NCBI RefSeq assembly: GCF_963583255.1
Contig: NC_084803.1
Span: forward strand, 1,547,373 to 1,611,372
Length of the DNA stretch: 64,000 nucleotides
Direction: 5' to 3'
DNA from: Pyrus communis
Lineage: Eukaryota; Streptophyta; Magnoliopsida; Rosales; Rosaceae
The translations under genes and the position numbers were made by a program. Below the pieces are notes generated by a model, which saw nothing but the letters and a program-made list of their open reading frames with translations, was not told the DNA's origin and did no database searches. This document shows positions 42,168 to 54,034 of the stretch, piece after piece (the stretch's first letter is position 1; each line of letters starts with the position of its first letter).

Positions 42168-44134
42168 ATGGATTCTCTCCCTTATACAAACTCTATCACT
42201 GCTGGTCTGTTCACAGTAATCATCGTGTTCTATTACTTATCTCGAAGATGGAGAGCTGCCAATCACGAGGGCAAGTTATCACCACCAGAAGCCAAGGGTG
42301 GATGGCCTATATTTGGTCACCTTCATTTGTTCGGAGGCTCCACACCTCCTCACATAATTTTGGGAGCCATGGCGGACAAGTACGGACCCATTTTCACTGT
42401 CCGCCTTGGCGTCCAACCGTCGCTGGTGATAAGCAGCAGTGAGATCGCAAAAGAATGCTACACAACCAACGACTTGAGCATACTCTCTCGCCCAAAGATG
42501 GTGGTTGTAGATCACGTTAGCTACAACTATGCCATGTTTGGGTTCGGACCACCTGGACCATATTGGCGAGAAATTCGCAAGATCGTTACCTTGGAGTTGC
42601 TCTCAGTCCGGAAGGTTGAGCTGCTCAAGCACGTTCGAGTGTCGGAAGTGGCTACTTTCTTAAAAGAATTGCACGAACTTTGGAGTACAAAGAAAAAGGA
42701 GGGCTCGAAAGATGGAGTGGTTGTAGAGCTAAAGCAATGGTTTGCGGACATGATGCTGAACGTTATTCTTACAATTGTGGCCGGAAAGCGGTATTCGGTG
42801 GCTGCCGCTGGGGATGAGAAGAAAGAAGCGCGTAGGGTTCAGACTGCATTGAGGGAGTTCTTTGATTATCTGGGCATGTTTTTGTTGGGTGATGCGGTTC
42901 CTTATCTGCGGTGGTTGGATTGGGGTGGACATGAGAAGGCAATGAAGAAAAGTGCAACGGAATTGCACGCCATTATTGCAGAGTGGGTTGAAGAGCATAA
43001 GCAGCGGAGAGCAAAAGGAGATGCAAAAGGAGAACAGGACTTCATAGATGCGTTGCTTTCTGTGCTTAATGGTGCAGACCTTGGCAGTTTTGATGCTGAT
43101 ACGATCACCAAAGCCACAAGCTTGGTACGTATATATAATTCATTAATTTTGCAGCACCAAAGCCACAATACTTACAAGCTAATTGCATGGTCTATAAAAA
43201 GAAAATGAAAACATTAGACAAGATTTTTTTTTTTTTTTTTTTTTTTTAAAACATATGATTTCCAATTTTATATATGACTCATGCCATATATTTGTCTGCT
43301 CATCAATGGATGATGGTAGAGAGATTATCTTGTTAGACTATATCTGTAGACTATATGATGTGGCGGTTGATAATTAGATTCTTTCTTTAAATCTTTAAGA
43401 ATGAAATTCAACTATCAACCATTACATTCTTTGATTTACATTTAAAAAGAGAATCTCTTTAACACCTAAAGAATATATAAATGTTAATCAAGCAAATATT
43501 CCTTGGGCAGACTATTATTGCAGGAGGTAGCGATACCACCATGGTGGCAATGACGTGGGCAATATCGTTATTGCTGAACAACCCTCACGTTATGAAAAAA
43601 GCTCTAAACGAACTGGACACCAAAATAGGCAAACAAAGAGTTGTGAGTGAGGAAGATATAAGCAACTTGGTCTACATTCAAGCTATTGTAAAGGAGACGT
43701 TACGTTTGTACCCAGGAGGACCATTATCAGGGCCGCGTATATTCACTGAAGATTGCACCATTGCTGGCTACCATATTCCAAAGGGCACCCGGTTCATCCC
43801 AAACTTCTGGAAGATCCAAACTGACCCAAAAAATTGGCCTGAGCCATTCGAGTTCAAGCCAGAGAGATTTCTTACCACACACAAGGATGTTGATCTGAAG
43901 GGTCACCATTTTCAGTTTATTCCTTTTTCAAGTGGTAGAAGATCATGCCCTGGTTTGGTATTTGGTCTTCAACTGGTGCAATTTACATTGGCTAGTTTTC
44001 TGCATGCGTTTGAAATCTCAAACCCGTCCAGTGCACCAATTGATATGACAGAGAGTTTTGGAATGACCAACCTTAAGGCAGCTCCACTCAATGTTCTCAT
44101 CAAACCTCGCTTATCTTCTGAACTCTATGGATAA
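42168..44134 (+). CDS. Cytochrome P450, CYP82 family, copy 3
   Basis: Exons 42168-43124 and 43511-44134 joined in phase 0 across a 386-bp intron; 526 residues. The in-frame ATG at 42153 would add MIVAK, as in copy 2. All P450 motifs are intact: [26 protein letters not shown] and [10 protein letters not shown] with Cys465. The I-helix motif is AGGSDTT, the commoner CYP82 form, where copies 1 and 2 have Gly326. Other differences from copy 2 (about 28) include Thr64Ile, Asn119 and Gly124 as in copy 1, and Gln450His near the haem loop. It mixes residues of copies 1 and 2, which fits gene conversion or a shared parent. The intron lacks about 60 bp near its 5' end. The promoter is largely replaced by a transposon. 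Confidence 0.93.
43125..43510 (+). other. Intron of CYP82 copy 3
   Basis: 386 bp, donor TTG|GTACGT, acceptor GGGCAG|ACT. Relative to copies 1 and 2 it has a deletion after TTTTGCAG and a poly(T) run at 43226-43247. Both splice sites are unchanged. Confidence 0.85.
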
Positions 44135-44146
44135 AAGAAGAAAATA

Positions 44147-44246
44147 TAGAATATTATGTGTGCGATATGAATAGAATATTATGTGTGCGATATGAATAGA
44201 ATATTATGTGTGCGATATGAATAAAATATTATGTGTGCGATATGAA
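44147..44246 (+). repeat. Four tandem copies of a 25-bp unit in the CYP82 copy 3 3' UTR
   Basis: TAGAATATTATGTGTGCGAT plus ATGAA repeats exactly four times (the last has one change), starting 13 bp after the stop codon. Copies 1 and 2 have a single unit at this place. Confidence 0.9.
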
Positions 44247-44309
44247 TAAGAGATTTTCGTCGTTATTAGTTATGTATAATTATGTCTCCATCTTTGTAAT
44301 CGTAAAATC

Positions 44310-44315
44310 AATAAA
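44310..44315 (+). terminator. Poly(A) signal of CYP82 copy 3
   Basis: AATAAA in AAATCAATAAATCAAC, about 175 bp after the stop; the extra distance is due to the 25-bp repeats. Confidence 0.55.
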
Positions 44316-44850
44316 TCAACTGCCAATGTAAGATACAAAACCTAGCAATAATGAGTGTTTGAGAATGGATTTAGCAATAAAAAAGTATCCCAAAAAAGCC
44401 TCTATTTATATTTTCAATTGGGCTATCTTTTGGGTCTGTTGCCTCTGGATTTTTTTGTTTTTCAAATTATTTGTAAAGAACCCACCCATTTGCCAGTACA
44501 CAAACAGGACAAATTAAAATAGTCCATCTGCGATTATTATCAAAAAGCTAATTTTGATTAGGTTTTTCTTATTATTGATTGAAAAACTGAGAGATTTTCA
44601 TTACATTAACTTGGGTCTAAACTGCTCTGAAGTGCAAAATTTGCATAGCAATGATATGTTTACTGCTTACATCACTTTGCATATCAATGTGATATCAAAA
44701 TGTGATATTTCTAGCATTATTTGTAAGGCAAAAAAGAAATCCAAGAAAACCGAATTCCATCTGAAAAATTTGAGCCCAACTTAATTCCGAATTATTTGGT
44801 TATCGAAACTAAACAATTCTTAAAACTTCGGTACAAAATTTATATGTACT
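44316..44850. repeat. 3' flank of CYP82 copy 3
   Basis: Same flank as after copies 1 and 2; homology fades at about 44850, earlier than in the others. Fragment G is missing downstream of this copy. Confidence 0.7.
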
Positions 44851-45415
44851 TAAAGCTCAACAAATTAGCACTGTTCATAATGTGAGAGCGAGCACTATTC
44901 ACCAACCGTTAAAGGGGCGGAAATGCCCTTGGTTTCTGCTTTGGTTCCCGTACTGTTTACACTTTGCTACAGGAAAAAGTCCGTTTTGTCCTTCCCGACC
45001 TCGCGTCTGTCATCAGCAAGCGAATCAGGTTTGTTTCTCGCTCTCTCTCTCTCTATCTCTCTCTCTCTCTCTCTCTCTTTCACATTTTTTTCAATTTGGG
45101 ACGTGCTGTCTTCTCCTTTTCCATCTCCATCTCTACGCAACTTGCCAAATCTCTCATGGGAACCTTCCACCCTATCGTTTTTTTTATCCGCATCAGTGGC
45201 TTCTTTTTGGTTAGCAAAGGGACGACTATTCAAGGATTCACCAAATCCCCTGGTAGTACACCCTAGCTCACAGAGGAAATGAAGGCACAAGTCCTTAGGC
45301 GCCTTGAAGCAAGTCTGGCACTCATCTCAGTCTACGCGTTTGCAAACCATTTGTGCTTCAGGTATATAATTTCAAGTTTTCCTTTTGATTTTCTATTGAT
45401 GAGAGTTTTTATTTT
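44851..45415. other. Unassigned sequence with a CT microsatellite
   Basis: A (CT)n run at 45040-45078. Overlapping plus-strand frames of 100-119 codons (44882-45282) owe their length to the repeat and have no recognisable domain. Confidence 0.45.
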
Positions 45416-46195
45416 TTGTTCCTTGTTGACTAGACATAATTATACGAGGACGTATTTTATCCTCATACATTTTATCATATTTCTTGGCATATTTGGATTG
45501 AGCACGATCTCACGAGCTTGTAGGTAAAAACCGTTTGTGAAAGGAGTTATAACGAAAGAGTTATTAACGTTTAAAGTTAGGGATATTTTTGTAATTTTGG
45601 CTTGATCTGGATGGCTCCAGATCTCTGAAGCCATTATCTGTGATGACACATGGATGGTTGGGATGAGAATGAGAGAAGAGAAAGGAGAAAAATGAGGAAT
45701 GTCACCGACCAATGAGGGAGAAAGGAAATAAGGGAAAGGAGGGAAGGGAGAAGGAGAGAATCGGCCAACCTGGTTTCTCCACCTGACCCGTTCATATCTC
45801 CTCCATACGAACTCCGTTTTGGGTGATCTTGGTGTCCATGGAAAGCCCTTAACGAGCCCTACATCTCTATGGTGTTAGATTTCCCAATTTCTTTCCCATA
45901 ATTCCAGTTCAAAGCCATAAACCCACGACTTTTCCGGTGGCTTCAATCTTTTTGTGGTGGCTCCGGCGAGCTTCACCATCGATGACCACCACCAAAAGAC
46001 TCCTCTCAACCCCAGGAGCAAGGCCCAAGCCTTTGTTGAGGTGACAAAATTCTTTGTGGTGACAAATCGACAACTACCTAAATCAAGGGTTTCCATCGGG
46101 TTTGAGTCAATTTGGAGCATTTTCTGGCCAAATTGGACTTGGCCACAGGTATAAAGTTTGCTCTACTCTTTGAGATCTTCATTTCTTTTCATAAT
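45416..46195. mobile_element. Partial LTR, paired with 47735-48510
   Basis: From TGACTAGACATAATTATACG to TTTGAGATCTTCA it matches the inside of the LTR at 47656-49133 with scattered mismatches. Both ends are missing. Confidence 0.65.
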
Positions 46196-47655
46196 TGGTG
46201 GGAAATAAGAGGCATCCAGGTGATATATATATATATATGGTGGACCACTCACGTATGTGGCAGGGTGCAATTTCCATGGCGATTATGGAGTTTTGTGAAT
46301 GGAAATTATGAATTGCATTGTGGCTGTAATATTTCATAATTTATATGGATATGTGAGATACATATATGTATTTTGAATGACTCACATGTATGGTTGTTAG
46401 TGCAGGTTCCTGGGGATTGTGAATGCAGGTTCCCTGGATGATTTTGATGACCTAAAAGTGAAAGGGACTATGCGGTTCCCTTGGGTTTCGACCCCCTAAA
46501 CCTTCAGAGGGTGTTATATGGCCAGATTTGTATCATATCCCATGGGGAAGGTACTTGGTTCTGGGGGTGTAGGATTAAATGGACTCCCTCGTTACCCTAC
46601 TTCGTGTTGTTATGGTCAGATTGAAGTGAGGGTAATCGGGCGTGGGACCCGTCATCAGGTTGGATTATGTTGGCACCCGAGTTCTAAAAGGAATTATGGT
46701 GACGGTTGTGTATAGCCAATAATGGTAAGTGATTTTACCAGTGATTGTGATTTGAAATTCCATTGGTTTTGCTGGAATTTCTTATATTTGATTTGCCAAT
46801 TTAAATGGTTTGGCTTGAAATTGTGATTTTTGCCTAGTCACTGATGATTATGGCTTGGTATTTTGGTATTTATTTGGCTGATGATCGTTATGGCTTGAAC
46901 TTAAGATATCTATTTTGACACGGATGAAAATGACAATAATGGTAAGTGGTTTTACCAATAGTAAATGTAGCTTGAAATTCTAATATTTATTTGGCCAATG
47001 AGGGTTGGAATTTATGATATTTGTTTTGCCGAGGATGAAAATGGAAAAATTTTCTGATGTTTGATATCGCTAGTGATTATGGCTAGAAATTTTGAGGAAG
47101 AATTGTGGTAACGGCTGTGTATAACCAATGATGGTAAGTAGTTTACCAATGATTGTGATTATGATGCTAGTATTTATCTAACCAATGGGAGATGTGGTTT
47201 GATAATCTAGTATTTATTTAGGCCATAAGGATTGTGGCTTGATGTTTTATTTCACCAATGTGTATGGCTAGAATTTATGATATCATTCTACCAATGAGGG
47301 TGGTAGGAAATCTGAGTATAGATGATTATTTAGTTGAAATATTTATAGACTGAGGTTATGATTTTATTCACTATAAATGGAACAGTGGGATTACTTCTAA
47401 ATCCCTTTTCGTTATTTAATGGTTGGAAATCTCGAGAACGAGATTTATTTTAATAGGGGTCATTGTTTGACTAGTGATGATTATGGCTATATGATTAATA
47501 TGGTTCGTTTGGTTCACATGAGGATATGAATGAAATCATAGAATAAGATTTTGATTTCGTTCAATATTAACGGTATTGCAGATTGGTTTTAAATACCTTA
47601 TCCTTATCCTGTTATTGAAATCTCGAGGATGAGATTTATTTTAATGGGGGTCGAA
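46196..47655. mobile_element. Decayed internal region of a Gypsy-type LTR element
   Basis: No open frame survives. GAAATCTCGAGGATGAGATTTATTTTAATGGGGG just before the LTR at 47656 looks like the end of a Ty3/Gypsy polyprotein followed by a purine tract, and a partial duplicate of that segment occurs at 47427-47464. Imperfect repeats of CCAATGATGGTAAGTGGTTT occur at about 46715, 46935 and 47125. Confidence 0.45.
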
Positions 47656-49133
47656 TGTAATATCCTAAAAATTTTAAAATATATGATTATCTGGAAATTT
47701 TTTTTTTCAGGAAGTGAAATGACGAAAATGTTCCCTGTTGACTAAACTTAATTATACGAGGGCGTATTTTATCGTTATATATTTTATCATATTTCTTGGT
47801 ATATTTGGATCAAGCTCGATCTCACGAGCTCATAGGCGAAAACCGTTCATGAAACGAAGTTATAACGAAAGAGTTATTAATGTTTAAAGTTAGGGACATT
47901 TTTGTAATTTTGGCTTGATCTGGATGGCTCCAGATCTCTGAAGCCATTATCTGTGATGACACGTGGACGGCTGGGATGAGAAGGAGAGAAGAGAAAGTAG
48001 AAAAAGAAGGAATGGCACCGGCCAGTGAGGGAGAAAGGAAATGAAGGAAATGAGGGAAGGGAGAATGAGAGAACCAGCCAACTCGGTTTCTCCACCCGAC
48101 CCGCCAACTTGACCCACTCATATCCCCTTTATACGAACTCCATTTTGGGTGATCTTGGTGTCCATGGAAAGCCCTTGATGAGCCCTACATCTCTTGGTGT
48201 TAGATTTCCCAATTTCTTTCCCATTTTTCTAGTTCGAAGCCACAAAGCCCACGACTTTTCCGGCGACTTTAATCTTTTTTTGGTGGCTCCAACGAGCTTC
48301 ACCGTTGATGACCACCACCAAAAGACTCATCTCAACCCCAGGAGCAAGGCCCAAGCCTTTGATGAGGTGACGAAGTTCGTTTTGGTGACAAATTGACAAC
48401 TAACCAAATCAAGGGTTTCCGGTTTGAGTCAATTTGGAGCCTTTTCCGGCCAAATTGGACTTGGACATAGGTATAAAGTTTGTTCTACTATTTGAGATCT
48501 TCAATTCTATAAAATTTGAGAATTTGTGGAAATAGTTGAAATTTTCCGACGAGTCGGGGCAGCCAACCGCCACCCATGCCGGCGCGTCGCCAGAGGGTCA
48601 TCGATGCTATTTTTAGGCTAAATTAGATGCCTTGATTTCAGTTTTGATATTCGTATGGAGTAGGTTGATCGTTTGAACCTAAATTCACTACGATACCTTA
48701 CTTGATCAATTTATGAATCGACGATCCAACCGTTGGATCGTCACCAAACTTTGAGACCTTATCGTACGTAATATTTGAGGACCTTAGGAGCTTACGGATC
48801 AAGAATCCAACGTACATATCTTCCCGAATTGGATTTGTAAGTTTGTAAAATAAAACGTTGATCGCCACTTGATTTCGTGATTAGTGGAGATCCGACCGTT
48901 GGATCGGAATTAAATTTTAGCATGTTGTTCTAGAAGTGTATGGTGAACTACGAATAGCTTGATCCCTTTGTTTAGGGTACGTAGGCAGTCTAACTACAAT
49001 GTTAGATGCATCCATAAATTAAACAAAATGATTATTTTTTTTAGTGTAGTTAGTTAGAATTGTAATTAACCATTATTTTATTGTGGCCTACCTGTGTGTT
49101 TGGCTTTCGAATTAGAAATTTTGGGTCGTTGCA
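47656..49133 (+). mobile_element. Long LTR of a Gypsy-type element
   Basis: Begins TGTAATATCCTAAAAATTTT after a purine tract and ends TTTTGGGTCGTTGCA, about 1478 bp, with TG...CA tips. The promoter half contains repeated CCGTTGGATCG motifs and GGGTACGTAGGCAGTC, common in Gypsy LTRs. It is the 3' LTR of the decayed element to its left. Confidence 0.55.
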
Positions 49134-49355
49134 ACGAGGGTACAATTGGGAATGGGGATATATAGGTATATATTGATTTGATTTATGTTGTATTGGTTGA
49201 AGTTTTGTTAACAGGACTAGAGTTGTTAAATTTGTCCACCATATATATTCAATAAATTATGTCTCAATGTTGTTGCTGCTGTTACTCGGTAATGGGGTTT
49301 CTTAAGGTAGACTGTTATCAAGTTCGAATTTTCTTTTTGAAAATTATTTTTTGTT

Positions 49356-49603
49356 TTATATTCCCATCCTTACCTAGCACGAGGCCTTTTGGGAGCTCAC
49401 TGGCTTCGGGTTCCATGGAAACTCTGAAGTTAAGCGAGTAGTGCACGAGAACATTCCTAGGATGGGTGACCCATCGGGAAGTTCTCGTGTGAGTTCCCAA
49501 AAACAAAACCGTGAGGGTGTGGTCGGGGCCCAAAGCGGACAATATCGTGCTATGGTGGTGGAGCGGGCCCGGGAAGTGATCCGCCCCGGGCCGGGATGTG
49601 ACA
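49356..49603 (+). mobile_element. 5'-truncated Cassandra LTR
   Basis: Starts at TATATTCCCATCC, holds the 5S-like AAGTTAAGCGAG and GGATGGGTGACCCATCGG, and ends GGGCCGGGATGTGACA at 49603. Its first roughly 40 bp are missing. Here the 5S-like part (GTGCACGAGAACATTCCTAG) is nearer to genuine 5S rRNA than in the other copies. Confidence 0.85.
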
Positions 49604-50160
49604 GTGTGTGTATAAAAACATGGGTACATTCATCAAAATTAACCAGAAAATTAATTGTATCAAAACATGGGTACATTCTTCAAAATCACAAAAAAAAAAG
49701 AAAAAAAAAAAAAAGAAAAAGAAGGATATGAGGCTTAATAACATTAGTAAATTTCTTTGATTAAACTTGACATGGATACATTTTAAAATCAAAGTAAAAA
49801 GAATGTACCCATATAAGTTTAAAAATGGATTTTAAAAAAATTGAATAGCTTTTATATAAAAAATTGTACATTTTACATATAACAAATTGGTATATTTAAG
49901 AATGAGTACATTTTAAGATTAAAAAGTTTTACATGAATGGGTACATATAATTAGCATGGGTACATTTAGCAAAAATAAAAAGTACAAATAAAAAAAATAT
50001 ATGGGTACAAATACAAATAAACTTTAAAAAATATGAGCACAAAAAGAAATTAATATATGGGTACAAATTAAAACTGAAAAGAAAATTGGTACAAATTAAA
50101 AAAGAATTACAAATTCAAAATGGGTACAAACTAAAACTAAAAATATATGATAAAAATTTT
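49604..50160. repeat. Degenerate GGGTACA repeat tract
   Basis: Irregular repeats of ATGGGTACAAAT and GGGTACATT with poly(A) tracts. It is the reverse-sense relative of 19420-20030. Confidence 0.6.
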
Positions 50161-50851
50161 AATCATAAATGTAAATATACTAATTGTAACATTTTTAACA
50201 TTAAATGAATATATTTAGAAATAAAAAAATATTTTTTTATTGAAATAATTAATGATTTTATTAATACCTAAGGACCTTGATCAAAAATTTAAAATGAATA
50301 GAATTTTAATCAATGGAATAGCAAAAGGAATTATTAGAACCTAATTTCTCCTTTTATTAATTGCCTTATACAGTTTTTTTGTAGGTTTTTGTTGCTGTAA
50401 TTTATGTTGAATTGAAAAGGGTTTGAGGGTTGCTACTTCGAGCCATGAAGCGCGTGGTATGAAGGCGTTTGCTGCTACTTGGGTGCTTGGAGAAATCATT
50501 CTGGAGCAGATTCATGAGATTAGTGGGTATTTTTCTTAACCCTTCTTTTTGTTTGATAAGTTGTATGTTTATAAAATATGATAAAAGTGGCTGTAAGAGT
50601 ATTGATTTTTTGGGAATTTTTTGTCAATGTCGTTTGAATTAACTGCAGGGAATACTTTGCCCTTGGGTTTTATATTTCACCAATGTAAGTTTTTAATTTA
50701 GGCAATTTATTAGTTGTATACAAGCGTTGTTAGATAAGTGGTCAAAATCAAATTGGTTTCACCTAGTGCGACTACACTTAATCATTTCTCAATTAGGTTT
50801 TGTGTTTTTTCTTTCGATCGAATCGTCATTCCTCAGTGACTCGCTCCTTTG
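50161..50851. other. Unassigned, with an exon-like piece and a unit repeat
   Basis: 50425-50530 is GC-richer, and one frame reads SHEARGMKAFAATWVLGEII then EQIHEISG; it may be an exon remnant, source unknown. 50705-50850 repeats 18845-19015. Confidence 0.4.
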
Positions 50852-51447
50852 TGTTGTGCCTTGGCTGATTATCTTCACCAACATACAAACCCACAGTTGA
50901 ATAGTTTAAAATACGAGAAATAAAGACACCGAGAAATTTACGAGGTTCGGCAAAAACCTGCCTACGTCCTCGGAGAGATATTGCTCTTCACTATGAGAAA
51001 AACAGTACAAGTTACACATGAGTTAAATCGACATAACCCAATCCCATATCCCTTGTACACCCACTTACATAATTTTTCCCAAGAGCCTCACTCTACCCCA
51101 AGAGTTCTTTCACAAGAGATCTTTCACTCTAGCTCTCTTGATTTCTCTCACCCGTGCCCATGGTAGAGCCAAATGCTCTCACCATCTCTTTGGATGCTTT
51201 TCCTCACTTCATCTGTTCCTTCTCCTTTGGCAAGGCATTTAAATAAAAAACAACCCCTTTTCTTCTCCTCCTTTCTTCCACCCGAAAGCCAAATAATTAT
51301 GGCTTTGAAAAAGCCACAAAACAAGGAGCAAATTAAGCCACAAAATAAGGAACAAAAAAGCCACAAAACAAGGAAACATAATCCTCATCATGATGTTCCC
51401 TCATCAATATTGTTTTGTTTCCAGCCTAATTTGGCCACTATCCAACA
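50852..51447 (-). mobile_element. Copia-type LTR (minus strand)
   Basis: On the minus strand it starts TGTTGGATAGTGG directly after a CCAATGTGGAGAT purine tract, as in many plant Copia elements, and ends GGCACAACA. It includes TTTACGAGGTTCGGC and CCTACGTCCTCGG (plus strand 50938-50972), sequences common in such LTRs. Open frames within it are incidental. Confidence 0.65.
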
Positions 51448-51960
51448 ATCTCCACATTGGCCAAATTGTACCAAAGTCCATTGGCCTTACGTACCAGCAT
51501 GCACACTCTGAATCAACCTCGTTGGTCCTGTTCCGATTCAGTCACTGCCAATGCATGTGCAGCTGCTGCAAGCCAAAAAAAACATTTAGCTTCAGACAGG
51601 ATCTCGACACATCCTCGTCTCTTCCAGCAGGTTTTCCTCCTCTTCATTGTCTGCAACTTGGAAACTGGTCAGTGCACCTATTTCCAGCAACACCCGTCGA
51701 GCCAGACAAACATTCCTCACACTTCTCATTCTTCAGGACCATCTCATCACCTGTGAATCTCATAGCTCCACCTGCTGCAAAACCCCTGCAACACTTGAGA
51801 CTATACATCACCAGGAGATGTGTTGCTTCGAGTACCTAGAGGGCATACTCGAAGTCTTCCGCCACAAAAGTGCTGCTACCACGTCTACATCTTATTTTGC
51901 AATTACGCTACGTCTACGCCTTTTTAACCTGCACACGAAAGCAAACACATAGACAAAGTA
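51448..51960 (-). mobile_element. 3' end of the internal region of the same Copia-type element
   Basis: Lies on the internal side of the LTR at 50852-51447 and is GC-richer than its surroundings. The open frames on the plus strand (51390-51839 and others) run against the inferred direction of the element and match nothing known. No second LTR follows, so the element is truncated. Confidence 0.45.
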
Positions 51961-52029
51961 AGTTACACTAAAATTTGTTGACGCAGGGTGTGTAGTCCAG
52001 GTAGCATACATTGGATCACATCCATCAAC

Positions 52030-53460
52030 GAAAACGGAACTCTATTAAAATGCCGCAATATTATATAAAAAATGTTAAGGAGATTTTTGTAAAATTAAAT
52101 TTTATATAAATCTATCCCTTCATAATTTAATTTTATTTTCTGTTCGAATATTATAGAACATTGTGCAAAAAATGAGGGGTTAGAATGTTCACACAAAGTC
52201 ACACTTTTACGAGAATATCCTTAACATTTCTTATATTATATTGTTCGCAAATGAGAAAATATTATTGAATTGCAAGAAGGGAAGTGAACAGCGGGAATTT
52301 GGTGTCACCGCTTCAACAAAAATATTAGGACAAAATTGCCCCTTAACCAAAAAATCCAAAACCAACCTAATATAATATATCAAATAAAATATAATATAAC
52401 TATAAGTGGGAAGAGAGAAATGAATGAATAAAAAAATGAAAGTGAAAGTTGATGTTGCCTACGTGAAAGGAAAAGAAAAATATAATAAAAAATAAGAAAA
52501 ATCATGAATATTGTGTTCAAAACATCTTATAAGTCGCGCGTAACACGCTGTAATTCAAAAATATCTTTTGCACATGGTTGTTTATTAAATATTATTTCTC
52601 TATTTTTAAACACTTAAGAGGTGCGTAGCGCTAATTATAAAAAAAATTCTCTCACACGCGCATAATAATGTGATTCAATTAGTTATCAAATGATTTTTTT
52701 TTAATAAACGATGTTATCTACACTAAGTGGGAAGAGAGAAAAGAATAAAAAAAAAAAAAAAAATGAAAGTATGAGTGAAAGTTGTTGATGCCCACGTGAA
52801 AGGGAAAGAAAATTATAATAAAAAAAAGCAAAAATCATGCATATTGTGTTCAAAACATTTTATAAGTCGCGCCTAATACGCTGTGATTCAAAAAGGTCTT
52901 TTGCATGTGGTTGTTTATTAAGTATTATTTCTCTATTTTTAAACACTTACGAGGTGCGTAGTACCAGTCATAAAAAAAAGCTCTCACACACGCATAATAA
53001 TGTGATTCAATTAGTTATCAAATGATTTTTTTTTTTTTTACAAACGATGTTATCTACACTAAGTGGGAAGAGAGAAAAGAATAAAAATAAAAAATAAAAG
53101 TATGAGTGAAAGTTGATGATGCCCACGTGAAAGGGAAAGAAAAATATAATAAAAAATAAGAAAAATCATGAATATTGTGTTCAAAACATCTTATAAGTCG
53201 CGCGTAACGCACTGTGATTCAAAAATGTCTTTTGCACGCGGTTGTTTATTAAATACTATTTCTCTATTTTTAAACACTTAAGATGTGCATAGTGCCTGTT
53301 ATAAAATTTAAGAATAATAAAAAAAAAAAATCTCTCACACGTGCATAATAATGTGGTTGTTTATTAAATATTTTTTTTTCTAATCTTAATGTAAATTCAA
53401 TAAAATGTAGATGGAAATTGAAAAACCATTTTCATTAATGTGGATTCAGCTGCTTTGATT
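52030..53460. repeat. Spacer block S after CYP82 copy 3
   Basis: Matches the later part of the S blocks at 21370-22230 and 31560-32995, with an internal tandem amplification (52404-53360). No gene. Confidence 0.75.
52404..53360. repeat. Three tandem units of about 320-340 bp
   Basis: Units start at 52404, 52724 and 53061, each beginning AAGTGGGAAGAGAGAAA and containing GTTGATGATGCCCACGTGAA, a TAAGTCGCGCGTAACGC-type GC-rich palindrome and CACACGCGCATAATAATGTG. The other S blocks contain one unit. Confidence 0.85.
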
Positions 53461-53821
53461 AGTTTATGAGGAGTTTTTTCTAGCATGGTCTAAGATAATT
53501 CATTTACTTCAAATATTTGACTTTTCTTTTGTCAATTTACGTATATAAATATATTTAAAACATATAAATTACGTATAGTCCGTGATTCAAAAAATATCTT
53601 CTGCATGTGTGTGAGCGCGTACATAAATGCTAGTAAAGATAAAGCCACGTATAGTCTTCCAAGAAATATCACACTTTTCACTAATTAGCTTAATGCTCCT
53701 TAAGTACTAATGAATTTTTTTTGTTATTGGTTTTTACTAATGAGTTAATAGTAATAAAAATACCAAATTATATTGTTAGACAACGTTGAATATGGATGTT
53801 TATTTGTTAATTATTTAAGGG
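53461..53821. other. No gene seen
   Basis: AT-rich link between blocks S and R, with CACGTATAGTCTTCCAAGAAATATCACAC-like sequence shared with the ends of R. Confidence 0.45.
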
Positions 53822-54004
53822 AAAAAGATTATCTTTGGATCTCTCCCACCAAGATCACCGGAGCAAGTAATTTTGACCCTTGAAATTTGATCCAACGGCT
53901 AAAAATAGAGGCTCCCTTTAAAAGTTACAATAACTTTAGCCGTTAAGCCTGGATCATTGATCCGGTGGCCTTGGTGGAAAAGATCCGGAGAGGATCTCTT
54001 TCCT
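53822..54004. mobile_element. Foldback MITE, family F2 relative
   Basis: Contains ATTTGATCCAACGGCT and AAAAGTTACAATAACTTTAG with GGATCTCTC and GAGAGGATCTC ends. Confidence 0.55.
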
Positions 54005-54034
54005 TATTTGAGGGGTTCTTTCAGGGCCAACAGG

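Noticed and set aside
44882..45290. Overlapping frames of 100-119 codons on both strands
   Set aside because: Length comes from the CT microsatellite, which stays open in every frame.
51173..51952. Plus-strand frames of 99-149 codons
   Set aside because: They lie on the antisense strand of a Copia-type LTR and its internal edge; no known domain.
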